64,000 bases of DNA from the NCBI GenBank assembly GCA_949126835.1, contig OX421495.1, positions 4,542,011 to 4,606,010 on the forward strand, written 5' to 3'. Within the stretch, counting starts at the first letter, position 1; each line of letters starts with the position of its first letter. The notes under the pieces were generated by a model that was not told the origin of the DNA, ran no database searches, and worked only from the letters and a program-made list of their open reading frames with translations. This DNA is from Anisus vortex. Taxonomy: Eukaryota; Mollusca; Gastropoda; Planorbidae. Below, one piece after another: positions 1 to 11,224 of the stretch. The position numbers were made by a program, and so were the translations under genes.

Positions 1-633
1 AAAAATACAATGAAAAGAGCAAGTTAATTAGCTCTACAAATACACCTTCATGTGAATTTTACTTGTGACATGTCTGTACATAGTCTATGCTATCTATTTA
101 TATACAATTTTTAAAAATATTTTAACAAATTATTCTTTAGCATTTCTGTAGGTCATTTGCAATTTGTTTTTAGTCAATAAATAACATCTTTACAATTAAA
201 TGAGTAATTTAACATTCCTGTAATTGTAAATCTTGATAAGTTTTAAACTAATGCTGCACTTAGTTATTTTATATTTACTGTTTGAAGTGTTTGCCAGCAC
301 TTTTTTTTATGCTTGTGGTAGCAATACATATTTATTGTAGTATCTTTTACTTCCTATGCAAATCTTTTTATTGCCCCTTACAATCCCTGATAATATTGTG
401 ATTTAAAAAATAAAATAAAAAAACAACTCATATGCAGGACATCTACAGAAGAAAATTGTTATTCAATCTTCTAGAATTCTAAAATCTTGATTTCTATTTT
501 GGTGCATTGTTATTCAATTCAAATCATTATTATATTATAAATATTAATGTTTGCTATACACATAGCAACCCTATTGATTGCACCTCTCTGTTGCTATGTG
601 CCTTGTAATACATTTTATTTATTGCCTTAACAG
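1..633. other. Upstream intron of the SIVA gene
   Basis: AT-rich sequence with no supportable coding exon on either strand. It ends in a pyrimidine-biased stretch and a CAG acceptor directly before the SIVA exon, so it is probably intron. The first SIVA exon was looked for here and not found, so it likely lies before the window. Confidence 0.5.
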
Positions 634-3600
634 ACAGAACACAAGCGTTGTTATTCAGTGGCATGAGGCACTTACATGACTTGAAGTCAGTCCCTGAAAA
701 CGGTAATGACGTCGAGTTCATTGACGCTGAGCTCAATGGCAAACCCGACGGCTCAGCGCTGAGACAATTGCATTTAAACAACAAATGTGAACTGATTAGC
801 GGCGGTATTGAGGAGGAAATGGAAGCAGAGTACAGGAGCTCCCCAACACCTCTCCTTCAGTCAGGTTCCTCTTCCTCTAATGGGTGTAACTCTCACATGA
901 ACAATGCCGACAAATGTCAGACCTCACCCCCCACAACCGATTCTGGTAAAGCTTCAAATGAATTAAGATCTTCCTGCATTTTGCCGCAGTTGAAGGAAAA
1001 GTCAGTTGAAAAGTCAGGGCCATCGTCTTCTCATACATGTAACCCATTCTTGATAATGAAATCAGCGCAGAGTAGAGTGCATTCGGTTGAAAAATCATTT
1101 TTAGGAGTGAGAGGTGAGAGATAGTTCTCCTAGCCTAGAGTATTTGGACAACAACAGAATAAATATAATTACAGTATAAAAAAATAATTCCCTATAACTT
1201 TCATCCTTGCACTTTATTACAAATTAACTCTCTAACTTAATAGTTTATTTTTAAAAAGCTTATATCTGCTCTTTTCACAAAAACTTAAAACCTGGAATAG
1301 TTCAAGAATCTCTAAACCCCAAATAGAATATGCAGCAGTTTGAAAATCAAATCTTCATTATTCTTTCTATTTGAATTTGCTTCACAATTAGTATGCCTTC
1401 ATGTATATATATTATATCAGCTAAGCTACCTCTAACTAATGTTTTGAAATTTACTGACATAATTTTTTTTCAAGACAAAAGCTATTCATGTGAGTTTATT
1501 TTGCACAACAATTGTTATTTATTTTTGTTTAAACTCCATTTATTTTTTGCTTTTTCTTGTCAATGATGCTGTTAGATTCTCTCAGTTTCATTAGATATAA
1601 TCATCAATACAATCTTCTTAAAAGCTTGAAAATGAATTTAAAAATTTTTTTTTTTTTTGCTGCATGCTTTTTTAAACATTGAATATCAGAACTCATTTTT
1701 TATTAAGGCTGCACTCAGTACACTAAAAAGTAATGGGAACTTTTTTTCTGAATTTTTATTTAAAGTGTTTCTGTTTATCTGAATATGCTAATATTATCAT
1801 TTCAGCTTGTCATAATTGCCGCCTTCCTGTACAATCAAAAGATGTCATGAAGTGCCAGTTCTGTGAAAACTATGTTTGTTATCCATGTGTTCGACAGTGC
1901 AGTGGCTGCCACCTACATTTTTGTCAGCTGTGTTCTGTCATTAAGTGAGTAAATCAGCACCAATAACTGTAAACTCAAGGGTTTCACAAGGAACTGTTCA
2001 ATGCCTTACCCCTTACTATTTCTAATTTATATTAATGACTTATCCAACGGTATCATTACGGGAAGAAAAGTACGAATATATGCAGATAATTTATTTAAGA
2101 ATAAAGACAAAAAAAAGATCTAACTGGAGTATGTCTTTCCAACCAAAAAAGTGCCAACTGTTAAGTGTATTAAAGAAAAAGAAACAAATATATATAAAAT
2201 ACTTCATTCATTGAAAAGACTTAACCCAAACTAAAAATGTAAAGTACTTAGGAGTAATGATAAATTATCTTGGAATCCCCATATTAATGAAGTTGATAAA
2301 AAATTTAACTAAACATTAGGCTTCATAGAAAGGAACATTTACAAATGTAATAAAAAAACATAAAACTGCAATGCTGCCTAACTCTAGTTAGACATGCACT
2401 AGAATATGGATCTTCTCTATGGAAGACGATATAGATATAGATATATTTAACGAACAGACCAGGACTAGTAATAGATTATGAAATAATCCCTGGACTTTCA
2501 GATCATGATATTGTCAGAGTAAATAACAAAATAAAAATCCAAATAAGCAAGAAACCTAAAAGAATAATTTATCTCTGGAATAAATGTAACACAACAGAAC
2601 TACATCAAACCGCAATAAAATTCCAAACCAATTTTCTTACTAAATACAATATAAATAGTCCATTTGAAGATATTTGGCAATTCATAAAAACCAACTTAAA
2701 AGCAATAATGGCTGATTCTGTGCCAACAAAACAAACATCAAATAAAATTAACAAATGTTGGTTTAACACTAAACTAAAGAAACTGTGTAAACAAAAAGAA
2801 TATCTATTCAAAAAGTTTAAGGCAACTAATTCAATTAGACTACATAAAAAATACCTAAAAATTAAACATTTAACTCAGAAACAAAGCAGACAGCTGCAGA
2901 ATGAATATGTAAACAATGTAATTTCTAAAGATAATAATAAAAACTTATGGTCCTACATTAAATCAAGAAAAATGGACACTACAGGCATAGCTCCACTAAA
3001 AGGCCAAAACAATGAAACTTATACTATAATGATAATGAAACTAAAGCTAATATCCTAAACACACACTTTGCATCATCTTTTTCAAATCCAGGTGACAAAG
3101 AAATATTCACAAATTTAAACAAACTAGAAGAGATAGGAAATATAAATGTAGATGAAAAAGGCATTAAACAACTCCTAACCAACTTAAAAGTAAACAAAGC
3201 TTCTGGTCCAGATGAAATACCAGCAAGACTGCTTAAAGAACTAACTAATGAAATATCTCCAATCTTTAAAATATTTTTTCAGGCCTCTCTAAACCAGGGC
3301 AAAGTGCCCAAAGATTGGAAATTAGCCAATGTGTAAGTTGCTATTTAGTAACTGTTCAACACTTTCACTAACAATCTCTTCAAGGCTTTGACAAAGTTAA
3401 TAACACTCTCCAGGAACAGTAAAATATATAGATAAGTTTATTTACACACACACATTTTTATGTCCTCACAATTTAGATGAAAATCCATAAGTAATAATAT
3501 ATATATATATTCACTCAATTGCATTGCAATTTACATAATAGAATTTACAGAATAGATTCACTGAGATCTCTAATATTATCTCCATTACAAAAATATCCAC

Positions 3601-5766
3601 ATAAAAACTCCAGCTCCTACCACCACAAAAACTGGATGCCCACTACTGACCAAGGTCGAGACCCTTGTAACCTTTTTCCTTCAACACGTGAACTAACAAA
3701 AATCACTAAATTGCGCGACAACTATAGTCTTCTCTTGTCGTATAATAAATACAGTCTGTTTTTGCTATCTAAGGTCAAGGTTTACTCTCCTTTTCATTGG
3801 TTATCTCTCTTTGACCATAGACTATTTATTATGCTCTATTTCAATCACTGACACAATGTAACCCCCCTTTTCAAAAAAGGAGATAAATCTGACCCCGGAA
3901 ATTATAGACCTGTTTCTCTAACAAGCATAACATGTAAATTACTTGAACATATAATATATAGTAGTATAGTAAATCATCTAGACAAACTAAATGCACTGTG
4001 CCCACACCAACATGGCTTCAGGAAAAATAGATCATGTGAGACTCAATTGATAGGCTTAATAGATGACTTGTCTAAGGGATTAGATAATAACAACCAAATT
4101 GATGCTATATTACTAGATTTTTCAAAAGCATTTGATAAAGTTCATCATTCTAGTCTTCTTAAAAAAACTTTGGCATCTCTGGTCCCTTACATCAGTGGAT
4201 TCAGGACTTTCTTATAGGCAGAGAACAAACAGTGATAATAAATGGCTCTAAGTCATCACCAATAACAGTAAACTCAGGAGTTCCACAAGGAACTGTTCTA
4301 GGGCCCCTACTATTTCTAATTTACATTAATGATCTGCCAAATTGCATCAACACAGGCACAAAAGTAAGATTATTTGCCGATGATTGCATAATTTATAGAA
4401 TAATAAAGACAGGAAAAGATAGTGAACTTTTACAAAAAGACCTAGATGAACTACAAAAATGGGAATCAAACTGGAGTATGTCTTTTCACCCAGAAAAATG
4501 CCAACTAATAAGGGTATCCAAGAAAAAGAAACAAATAATAGCAAACTACTTCATTCATGGTAAAGAACTAACTCAAACTAACAATGCTAAGTATCTAGGA
4601 GTAATAATAAATAATAAGTTATCTTGGAACCCTCACATTGATGAAGTAATTAAAAAATCAAAACAAAACATTAGGATTCATAAAAAGGAACTTTTACAAA
4701 TGTAATAAGGATATAAAACTAAAATGCTATCTCACATTAGTTAGGCCTTACTAGAATATGCAGGATCTGTATGGGACCCATCAACTAAAGAAAACATTAA
4801 AAAATTAGAACAAATTCAAAAAAGAGCTGCAAGGTTTATAACTAGTGAATATTCCCAATTAACAAGAGTAACACCATTAGTCAAATCACTAAACCTAGAA
4901 ACACTAGAGGACAGAAGGGTAAAGAGTAGCCTAAAGTATCAATAATGCATAAAAGGCATTAAACTCTAATTTAAAAATACAACCCAATACCAATCTGTTG
5001 CAAAGCTCAGATAAACATAAAGACAAAAACCCCTTCCTTGTCCCTTATGCGAGAACAAATGCATATAAGTACTCTTTCTTCCCGAGTGGCATTCGGGCAT
5101 GGAATGGGTTGCCTGAACAAACCAGGAAAACCAATAACCTAACATCATTTAAAACATTAATAAAAATGCAAGACTAGACTCGGACCACGGATGAGCGTAG
5201 GACGCAATAATCTTCTTTATAGAAGGAGCGTCTGTAATGTATAAGATAAGATTCCATGGGGCATGGTAGCCGAGCGGAAGCGCGTTCGACTGGCGAGCCG
5301 AAGGTCCCGGGTTCGAATCCTAGTGTAGGCTAGGTTTTTTTCCCAGGATTTGAGGGTGTCCCTGAGTCTACCTAGCTCTGATGGGTACCTGACCTTAGTT
5401 GGGGTAAAGTAAAGGCGGCTGGTCACACAATCACCTAGTATGCCGTGGACACAGAAACTGGTGAATGCTGTGTCATCTGACCTATGGATCAATTCGGTGC
5501 GACTGGTACTTTACCACTTTACTTTGCTTTGCTTTTACTATGGAACCCATCAACTGTAGAAAACATAACAACAAAATGAAAAAATATTTCAGAAATATAT
5601 TGTTTATATATTTATATATATTTGTATATTTAATATACTGTTTATATATTTATATATATTTGTATATTCAATATACCGGGTATTGTTTTTTATTCTCCCC
5701 AGCTATGATGAGTCCTTTGAAAAGGCTTTTTGTTTGAACTGCAGCAGGAATAGATTCGTTCAGTGA
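634..5766 (+). CDS. SIVA1: SIVA1-like apoptosis regulatory protein, 5' end missing
   Basis: Three coding exons are visible: about 634-1113, 1806-1944 and 5703-5766 (stop TGA 5764-5766). The introns are GT-AG (donors gtgaga at 1114 and gtgagt at 1945) and the phases join exactly. The first visible exon opens with RTQALLFSG, matching the segment of Siva proteins that reads KTKRLLFLG, then runs through a long Ser-rich linker. The second exon is a cysteine-rich block (CHNC, CQFC, CYPCVRQC, CHLHFCQLC) and the last exon gives YDESFEKAFCLNCSR. This is the zinc-binding C-terminal domain of Siva, which in vertebrates binds TNF-receptor-family tails such as CD27 and promotes apoptosis. The linker is longer than in the roughly 175-aa human protein. 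The start could also be 638 if the second of two nearby AGs is used. The last intron is 3.76 kb and full of retroelements. A candidate AATAAA lies at 6373-6378. The family call rests on spacing of Cys residues and flanking words; the function is inferred from the family. Confidence 0.88.
1965..2424 (+). mobile_element. Degenerate LINE fragment (reverse transcriptase palm to thumb)
   Basis: Nucleotide words here repeat those of the better-preserved LINE copy at about 4245-4700: the stretch encoding VPQGT...PLLFLIYINDL, then the segment encoding YLGV and NPHI. Frameshifts and stops are frequent, and the catalytic aspartate region is altered to YADN. It lies in the last SIVA intron immediately before a second, longer copy of the same family. 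Confidence 0.75.
2438..5255 (+). mobile_element. 5'-truncated non-LTR retrotransposon (LINE), broken by a solo LTR
   Basis: The copy begins inside the end of an endonuclease domain (LSDHDIV at about 2497). It runs through a Lys-rich linker, the reverse transcriptase fingers (GPDEIPARLLKEL near 3210), FKKGD and NYRPVSLTS near 3870-3920, DFSKAFDKVHH near 4120, GVPQGTVLGPLLFLIYINDLP near 4277, the catalytic FADD at 4373-4384, and LGVIINNKLSWNPHI. After the coding part a 3' untranslated region ends in a short ATAAG repeat. Frameshifts (for example near 4160-4230 and 4690) make it non-functional. The reading frame is interrupted cleanly by the LTR at 3332-3853. Jockey/CR1-type organisation is likely; the exact clade cannot be assigned by eye. 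Confidence 0.88.
3332..3853 (+). mobile_element. Solo LTR nested in the LINE, with 5-bp target duplication
   Basis: The 522-bp insert starts TGTAAGTTGC and ends ATCACTGACA, so it has the TG...CA ends of a long terminal repeat. It is flanked on both sides by the 5-bp duplication CAATG (3327-3331 and 3854-3858). Removing the insert plus one CAATG returns the surrounding reverse transcriptase reading frame exactly, which confirms the boundaries. No second LTR or internal coding sequence is present, so it is a solo LTR, probably of Gypsy type given the 5-bp duplication. Orientation is uncertain; plus is assumed. Confidence 0.82.
5257..5525 (+). mobile_element. tRNA-derived SINE, family A
   Basis: The head looks like a tRNA: box A TAGCCGAGCGG at 5267-5277 and box B GGGTTCGAATCC at 5309-5320, the internal RNA polymerase III promoter. 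A conserved body follows (GATGGGTACCTGACCTTAG; CACACAATCACCTAG; CACAGAAACTGGTGAA) and the copy ends in a TTTACTTTGCTTTG tail. It sits directly downstream of the LINE 3' end. The same family recurs at 60028 (plus) and at 16587, 41620 and 59713 (minus), with fragments elsewhere. It is not a functional tRNA gene: there is no acceptor stem pairing and the body is fused. Confidence 0.85.
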
Positions 5767-7370
5767 ATTCATGAAAAAAGTCCCAGAAAATGTTACAATT
5801 AATGTATACTTATCTATTTTGTTTCTAAAGTTCTGGTATAATTAGGGTTGCCATATCTAGCTGGGACCTCGCCTGGACACTCGGAGATGGGGGTGTAGAA
5901 ATGAAGTAAAAAATGTATTTATTATCATTACTTTTTATTTAGATCACAATTACATGGAAGGTATATTGAGTATATCCAGATATATCGAGACAGATGGCAA
6001 CCCTAGGTATAATTGTATTAGTTATATTTTGTTTTCCATTATTTACACACAAAAAAGAATATGTATTGTTATTATTTACATGAATATCTTTTTTGATAGA
6101 AATATCTCACACTCACAGCATAAATATCTTTTAGTGCCATTGAATATTAATGTACTATATAATAATTTAAACTTAAAGTGTTTATTTAAACAAAAATTGA
6201 TGCAGTAATTTATTTTGTGTCATTTTTACAATTGATTGTTTAAAAAAAATGTTTTTGTATGAACTTGAGCAACAACTAGATCTTGGTAACCTGAATGTTA
6301 AAATTGTTGTTGTATTTTTTGTATTCCATATTATTAATCTCATTGATTTTGTATACAGAATACTTTAAAAAAAATAAATTAAAAACCACATAAAAAGATT
6401 AATAGCCTATTGATATTTAAAAAACAACAAGAATAATTGTGTTAACTATTTAAATTTACTATAGAAGATCAATAGACAATTATACTTTTTCTCTCTACCA
6501 GTAAATAAAAACTCATTCTAGTTTTTTTCTTATGACATTGTTCTATTTATTTTAAAAAATCTGCAATTTCAACTTTTCATGTGATTACGTTTTAGTGTTA
6601 AATATTTTGTGTCATGATTATTAGCAATTTAGGTAGCTTTATGGCTTATGTGCTCAACTAAAAGAAGCTATTTCCACAGTCTTTGAGCTGATGGTGAGCT
6701 GGTTGAATATTCAACACAAACTAATGCTTTTTGCCTGGAAGGAAACATTGAAAGAATGTGTCGATATCTGTGATAGCAATAACAAATAAGACAGGGTTTT
6801 CTAGGAGTAGACTTTCCTTGTACATGTACTGTTTTACATTCTTTTGGTGGATGTATGAGCTGTAACCAGACTTAATCTAAAGAATCTCACATGGTTGACC
6901 AAAACTAAATGTCTGGTCTTGTGATAGGCTTGTGAATTTATTTTTAAAAGCATTTTTTTTTCAACCAATATTTCTCTAAATTCATGAAATTCCATTCATA
7001 AAAAGCATTTTTTTCTGTGATTTGAACAGTTTAATGTTACTTTTGCATAACTTATTTTCTTATTTATCATATTCTGTTTTTGATCACTGAAAAAATAAAA
7101 ATCTATACATATTTTGTTAATGGCAGCATTTATTCTATTTTGTATCATATCTTTTTCTTTTGTCCATACAACATTTTTGATGGCATAACTCATGTCTCAG
7201 TGTTAACATTATAACATACAGCCCTGACCTGTTGATGTTGATTCTTTTGCTATTTGCTAAATAAAACTGAAGTTGATGCTAAATTTATATATTTTTCTTT
7301 TTTTTTTCTGTTTGTATGTTCTTTAAGTTCTTTGACATAGTGTAAGCTCTGTCTGTATTGTAACAGTGTT
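5767..7370. other. SIVA 3' flank / intergenic
   Basis: AT-rich sequence after the SIVA stop codon. It contains the small MITE at 5843-6005 and several A-rich stretches with AATAAA (6373-6378). No gene on either strand could be supported. Confidence 0.5.
5843..6005. mobile_element. 163-bp hAT-type MITE
   Basis: The terminal inverted repeats are TAGGGTTGCCATATC on the left and GATGGCAACCCTA on the right. The element is flanked by a perfect 8-bp duplication GGTATAAT (5835-5842 and 6006-6013), the target-site length of hAT transposons. It is non-coding. Confidence 0.85.
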
Positions 7371-7379
7371 TGTTCTATG

Positions 7380-7570
7380 CAGGGGCGAAGCCAGAATTTT
7401 TTTCCAGGGGGGGCTGAACTTTCGCGTGACAAATATTTACCAAATACCAGGGGGGGCTAAACTTTCGCGTGACATAGATTTACCAAATTTTTAGCGAATT
7501 TGTTGCATATTTTAAAAAAATCAGTTGAAAAAAATATTTTTTTTAAATTCCAGGGGGGGCTTCGCCCCTG
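7380..7570. mobile_element. hAT-type MITE with CAGGGGCGAAGCC ends
   Basis: The ends CAGGGGCGAAGCCAG and GGGGCTTCGCCCCTG are inverted repeats. Flanking 8-mers GTTCTATG (7372-7379) and CTTCTATG (7571-7578) differ at one base. The interior repeats the phrase GGGGGGCTRAACTTTCGCGTGAC twice. The same family occurs at 37077-37272. It inserted at the edge of the following minisatellite, whose unit words (TTTGTTCTATG) occur on both sides. Confidence 0.82.
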
Positions 7571-7754
7571 CTTCTATGTCTGTATTTTTGCATAATGTAT
7601 TATCTATTTTTGTACTATCTATCATTCTGCATTGTGACAGAGTATGTTCTATCTTTATTGTGACTAGTGCTTAATCCAATCTCTATCTATATTGTGACAT
7701 AGTTTATGCTCTATCTGTATCATGTTTTAGTTTAGTTTATCTTCAACTTGTATA

Positions 7755-8345
7755 GTGACAGTCTATGCTCTATCTGTATTGTAACAGTGTTTGTTCTATC
7801 TGACTATCTGTATTGTAACACTGTTTGTTCTATCTGACTATCTGTATTGTAACAGTGTTTGTTCTATCTGACTATCTGTATTTTAACAGTGTTTGTTCTA
7901 TCTGACTATCTGTATTGTAACAGTGTTTGTTCTATCTGACTATGTGTATTGTAACAATGTTGTTCTATCTGACTATCTGTATTGTAACAGTGTTTGTTCT
8001 ATCTGACTATCTGTATTTTAACAGTGTTTGTTCTATATGACTATCTGTATTGTAACAGTGTTTGTTCTATCTGACTATCTGTATTTTAACAGTGTTTGTT
8101 CTATCTGACTATCTGTATTGTAACAGTGTTTGTTCTATCTGACTATCTGTATTTTAACAGTGTTTGTTCTATCTGACTATCTGTATTGTAACAGTGTTTG
8201 TTCTATCTGACTATCTGTATTTTAACAGTGTTTGTTCTATCTGACTATCTGTATTGTAACAGTGTTTGTTCTATCTGACTATCTGTATTGTAACAGTTTG
8301 TTCTATCTGACTATCTGTATTGTAACAGTGTTTGTTCTATGTCTG
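7755..8345 (+). repeat. 34-bp minisatellite, about 16 copies
   Basis: Tandem copies of a 34-bp unit containing TTGTTCTATCTGACTATCTG and TATTGTAACAGTG. From about 7850 to 8260, copies with TATTGTAAC and TATTTTAAC alternate, which gives a higher-order 68-bp period. Diverged copies extend the array leftwards to about 7640. The open frames inside are by-products. Confidence 0.9.
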
Positions 8346-8696
8346 TATTGTTGCATAATGTATTATCTATCTACTTGTGTATTATCTTTCTGCATTGTGA
8401 CAGTGAATGTTCCATCACACATAGACAGTGTATGATCTGTTATGTGATGGTGTACTGGTATGGTCTATCTATACTATAACATTTTGTGTGTCTTATTAGT
8501 AACTGTTTTCTGTGATCACTATTGTAGCTGTCCTTTATATTTATGGCCTCACCAGAAGTCATATGGTAATTGGTGAGATCCGTGTGTAAATATAAATTCA
8601 TATAATCGGTTAGTCCAACTATCATAGCATTTACTTTCCCAATTGATGCTGGACATCCATTGTTAATGAGTCAACCAATGTCAGTTTCTTCAATTT

Positions 8697-10680
8697 GTCC
8701 ACCAACCATAGGATTAGGATAGACAATGATGGTTTAATCATCTATTTAATGGGCTTCAAAATGTCTTTTAATTTGTCTACCAACCATTGGATAGACCAGG
8801 GGTCGGCAACCTTTTCCTAACAGTGTGCCAAACTAGGATTTCTAGAGCTTTCAGGGTGCCAACAGCTTTAAATGAATCATTACAAAGTTTTATATTTAAT
8901 ACATTTTTCGTTGTCTGTCTGTATTTTGTAACTGTCGTCTGCGCATAGAACTGTCACCAACGGGATATGCGCTATATAAGCTCCGTTATTATTATTATTA
9001 TTATTAATATTAGCGTGTTTGTTATTTTCATCCTCTTTATTCGCATTTATATTAAATACAGTATTTTATTACTAAGCGTTCACATTAAAAATTTATGGTA
9101 ATTATTATCTTAACATATCTTTTGCTAGTCAAGGTGAGGATCTATCACCTGCTAATATTAATTATATTTCGATCTCATTTTAACTGAGATTTCCTTTAAT
9201 GTTATTTAATCCAAAAAATCAAACAGATAATTATGGCTTAAGCAGAATTTATACGTAGTAATCATACAAGCTGAGTAGTTAATGTAATGTTTAAAAATAA
9301 ACATACATTCTTTGGTCATATAATATTTATAATTTAATTTTCAAACACTTTTAAACGTTTGATCATTTCAAAGTTATAAATTGAAAGCCATTTATTCTTT
9401 TATAAAAGAAAAAAAAACTTATTACTAATATTATTATTATTATATTTGTTTAAAAAAACGGGCTAATTATCTCCCTTTAATTAAAAAAAACTTTTCTACA
9501 TTTGATTCAATTGTGATGCCAAAAAAGTTATGTTTTGTAATATAAAAAATAATACTTACTAATTACTATTTCTTTATATAATCGAGCAATATGGTATTTA
9601 TTACAAGATTAAATTATTAGAGGATTAAAATAATTTACGTTAAACAGTTGTAAATAAACATTTCCTGCATTAATTGTTTGTCCATTTAAGGAGTTTATAT
9701 TTTAAACATTAATAATTACAAAAATTACATAATATAGTGTATAAATAACTTTTATTTGATCAAATACATTTATTTTAGAATTACTTATAATTAGCCTATG
9801 TTTAATTAAAGATGATGAGCATAAAAACTCTATTAAATGTAATTGGTTTGTATGAATTAATTAGCCGTAAATTGTAAGTGACCCCTTTGTATGTTTAAAA
9901 CAGCTTTCATGCGTGATAAAATATGATCACAAGAGTAAGTTGAACCAAAAGCTGAAAGAGAGAATGCCTAGATCTAGCTGTTGAGAAAAGCAGACGACTT
10001 TCCTAAGAAGCTTCCTTCCAGATTTTTTCCGCAAATAGGCACATTTGGATGCCCATTTTTTTAGATGTTTAAAAATCAACTTGAAGGCATTTTAAAATCG
10101 CCAATGTCCATTTACTTAAAAAAGATGTAAATCTAAGAAGCTTGTAATAATATCAAACCAGTAAGGCTTGATGTGGAATGAAAAAAATGAGTCCATCAAT
10201 TTTAAAGTCTTGCCTTTGATTAGAAAATTCTGCTTTGAGTGCTTCGATGTAAGCTTACTTCTGAAAAACTATCTATATTAATAGGCCTATAGCTATAAGC
10301 CTTATTATAAGGATGTGCACCAGTTAAATGTTTTGAAATTGATTTCACGGCACGATATGTCCAGTTTAAATGCAAATCTATTCCAGTGGGCCTAGAAAAT
10401 GCAAGTTCAACTCACTTAAATTTGTCGCTATGTCATTCAGATAAATCGGCTTTAACAGTCAGTTTTCCTAATTTAGAACTGGAACATGTTGTGGTTTTTC
10501 GAAAAAATACACCTCTTAGAGGTCTCTCGCGTGCCTTAGCACGATCCCTGGCATAGACAATGATGCTTAGTCATCTATTTAATAGGTTTCAAAATGTCTT
10601 TAATTTGTCCACCAACCATAGGATAGAAAATGATGATTTAATCATCTATTTAATAGGCTTCAAAATGTCTTTAATTTGCC
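8697..10680. repeat. 71-bp tandem repeat, three copies, split by a hAT insertion
   Basis: The unit contains CCACCAACCATAGGATAG and TTTAATCATCTATTTAATAG followed by CTTCAAAATGTCTTTAATTT. One copy lies at about 8697-8770, the second is cut in two by the hAT element at 8797-10550, and the third lies at about 10610-10680. The repeat therefore predates the insertion. Confidence 0.8.
8797..10550 (-). mobile_element. 1.75-kb non-autonomous hAT element
   Basis: The left end is CAGGGGTCGGCAACC. The right end, read inward on the minus strand, is CAGGGATCGTGCTAAGGCA. The flanking 8-mers GGATAGAC (8789-8796) and GCATAGAC (10551-10558) differ at one base, giving an 8-bp hAT-type duplication. On the minus strand near 10430 the words IATNLSELNL resemble the DITxHLNELNL motif of ZBED/GTF2IRD2-like hAT transposases, and similar degraded coding continues to about 9900. 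Stops and frameshifts are frequent, so no protein is made. A related, more diverged copy lies at 58640-59712. Confidence 0.8.
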
Positions 10681-11224
10681 ATCAACAAATATTTGTTTAA
10701 ATGTTCCCACAAATTCTAAGTGGTTTTTTTTTATATTTATTTTTTTAATATAATTTACAAGTACAAGGTATTCTTATACAAACTAATGTTCATTGCCATA
10801 ACAATACATCATCTGGGTTATTTCTATTCAATGTGATGAAGATTTATATTATAGATTATAGGGGCCGTCCATAAATTACGTCACACGATTTTGGCTGATT
10901 TTACCCCCCCCCCCCCCCACTCCTCCCTAGTCACACATCGTCACAAAAAGTCAGACCCCCCCCCCTCAAATATGACATCACAAAATCTGCACCCCCCCCC
11001 CCAAAGATATATTTCTAAAAAATGCAAATTTACAGGGTCCATATTACTTTTATTTGTCATCGTTTTTTAATTAATGAATTTTGTATTAGGCCTACATAAA
11101 AGAAATATCGAAAATGTAATTTAAAAAAATAATGTGCACAAAAATAAATGCTTTAGTAGAATCAGTACAATTTTTTTTAAAATTTAGTTTATAAAAAAAA
11201 CGCAAAATGTAGGCCTAATGTTTG

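Noticed and set aside
3519..3851. 110-codon open frame inside the LTR
   Set aside because: Lies wholly in the 522-bp LTR, has no domain, and LTRs rarely encode proteins.
5257..5330. A functional tRNA gene
   Set aside because: Boxes A and B are present, but the stems do not pair well and the same head recurs fused to a common body at several sites, so it is a SINE.
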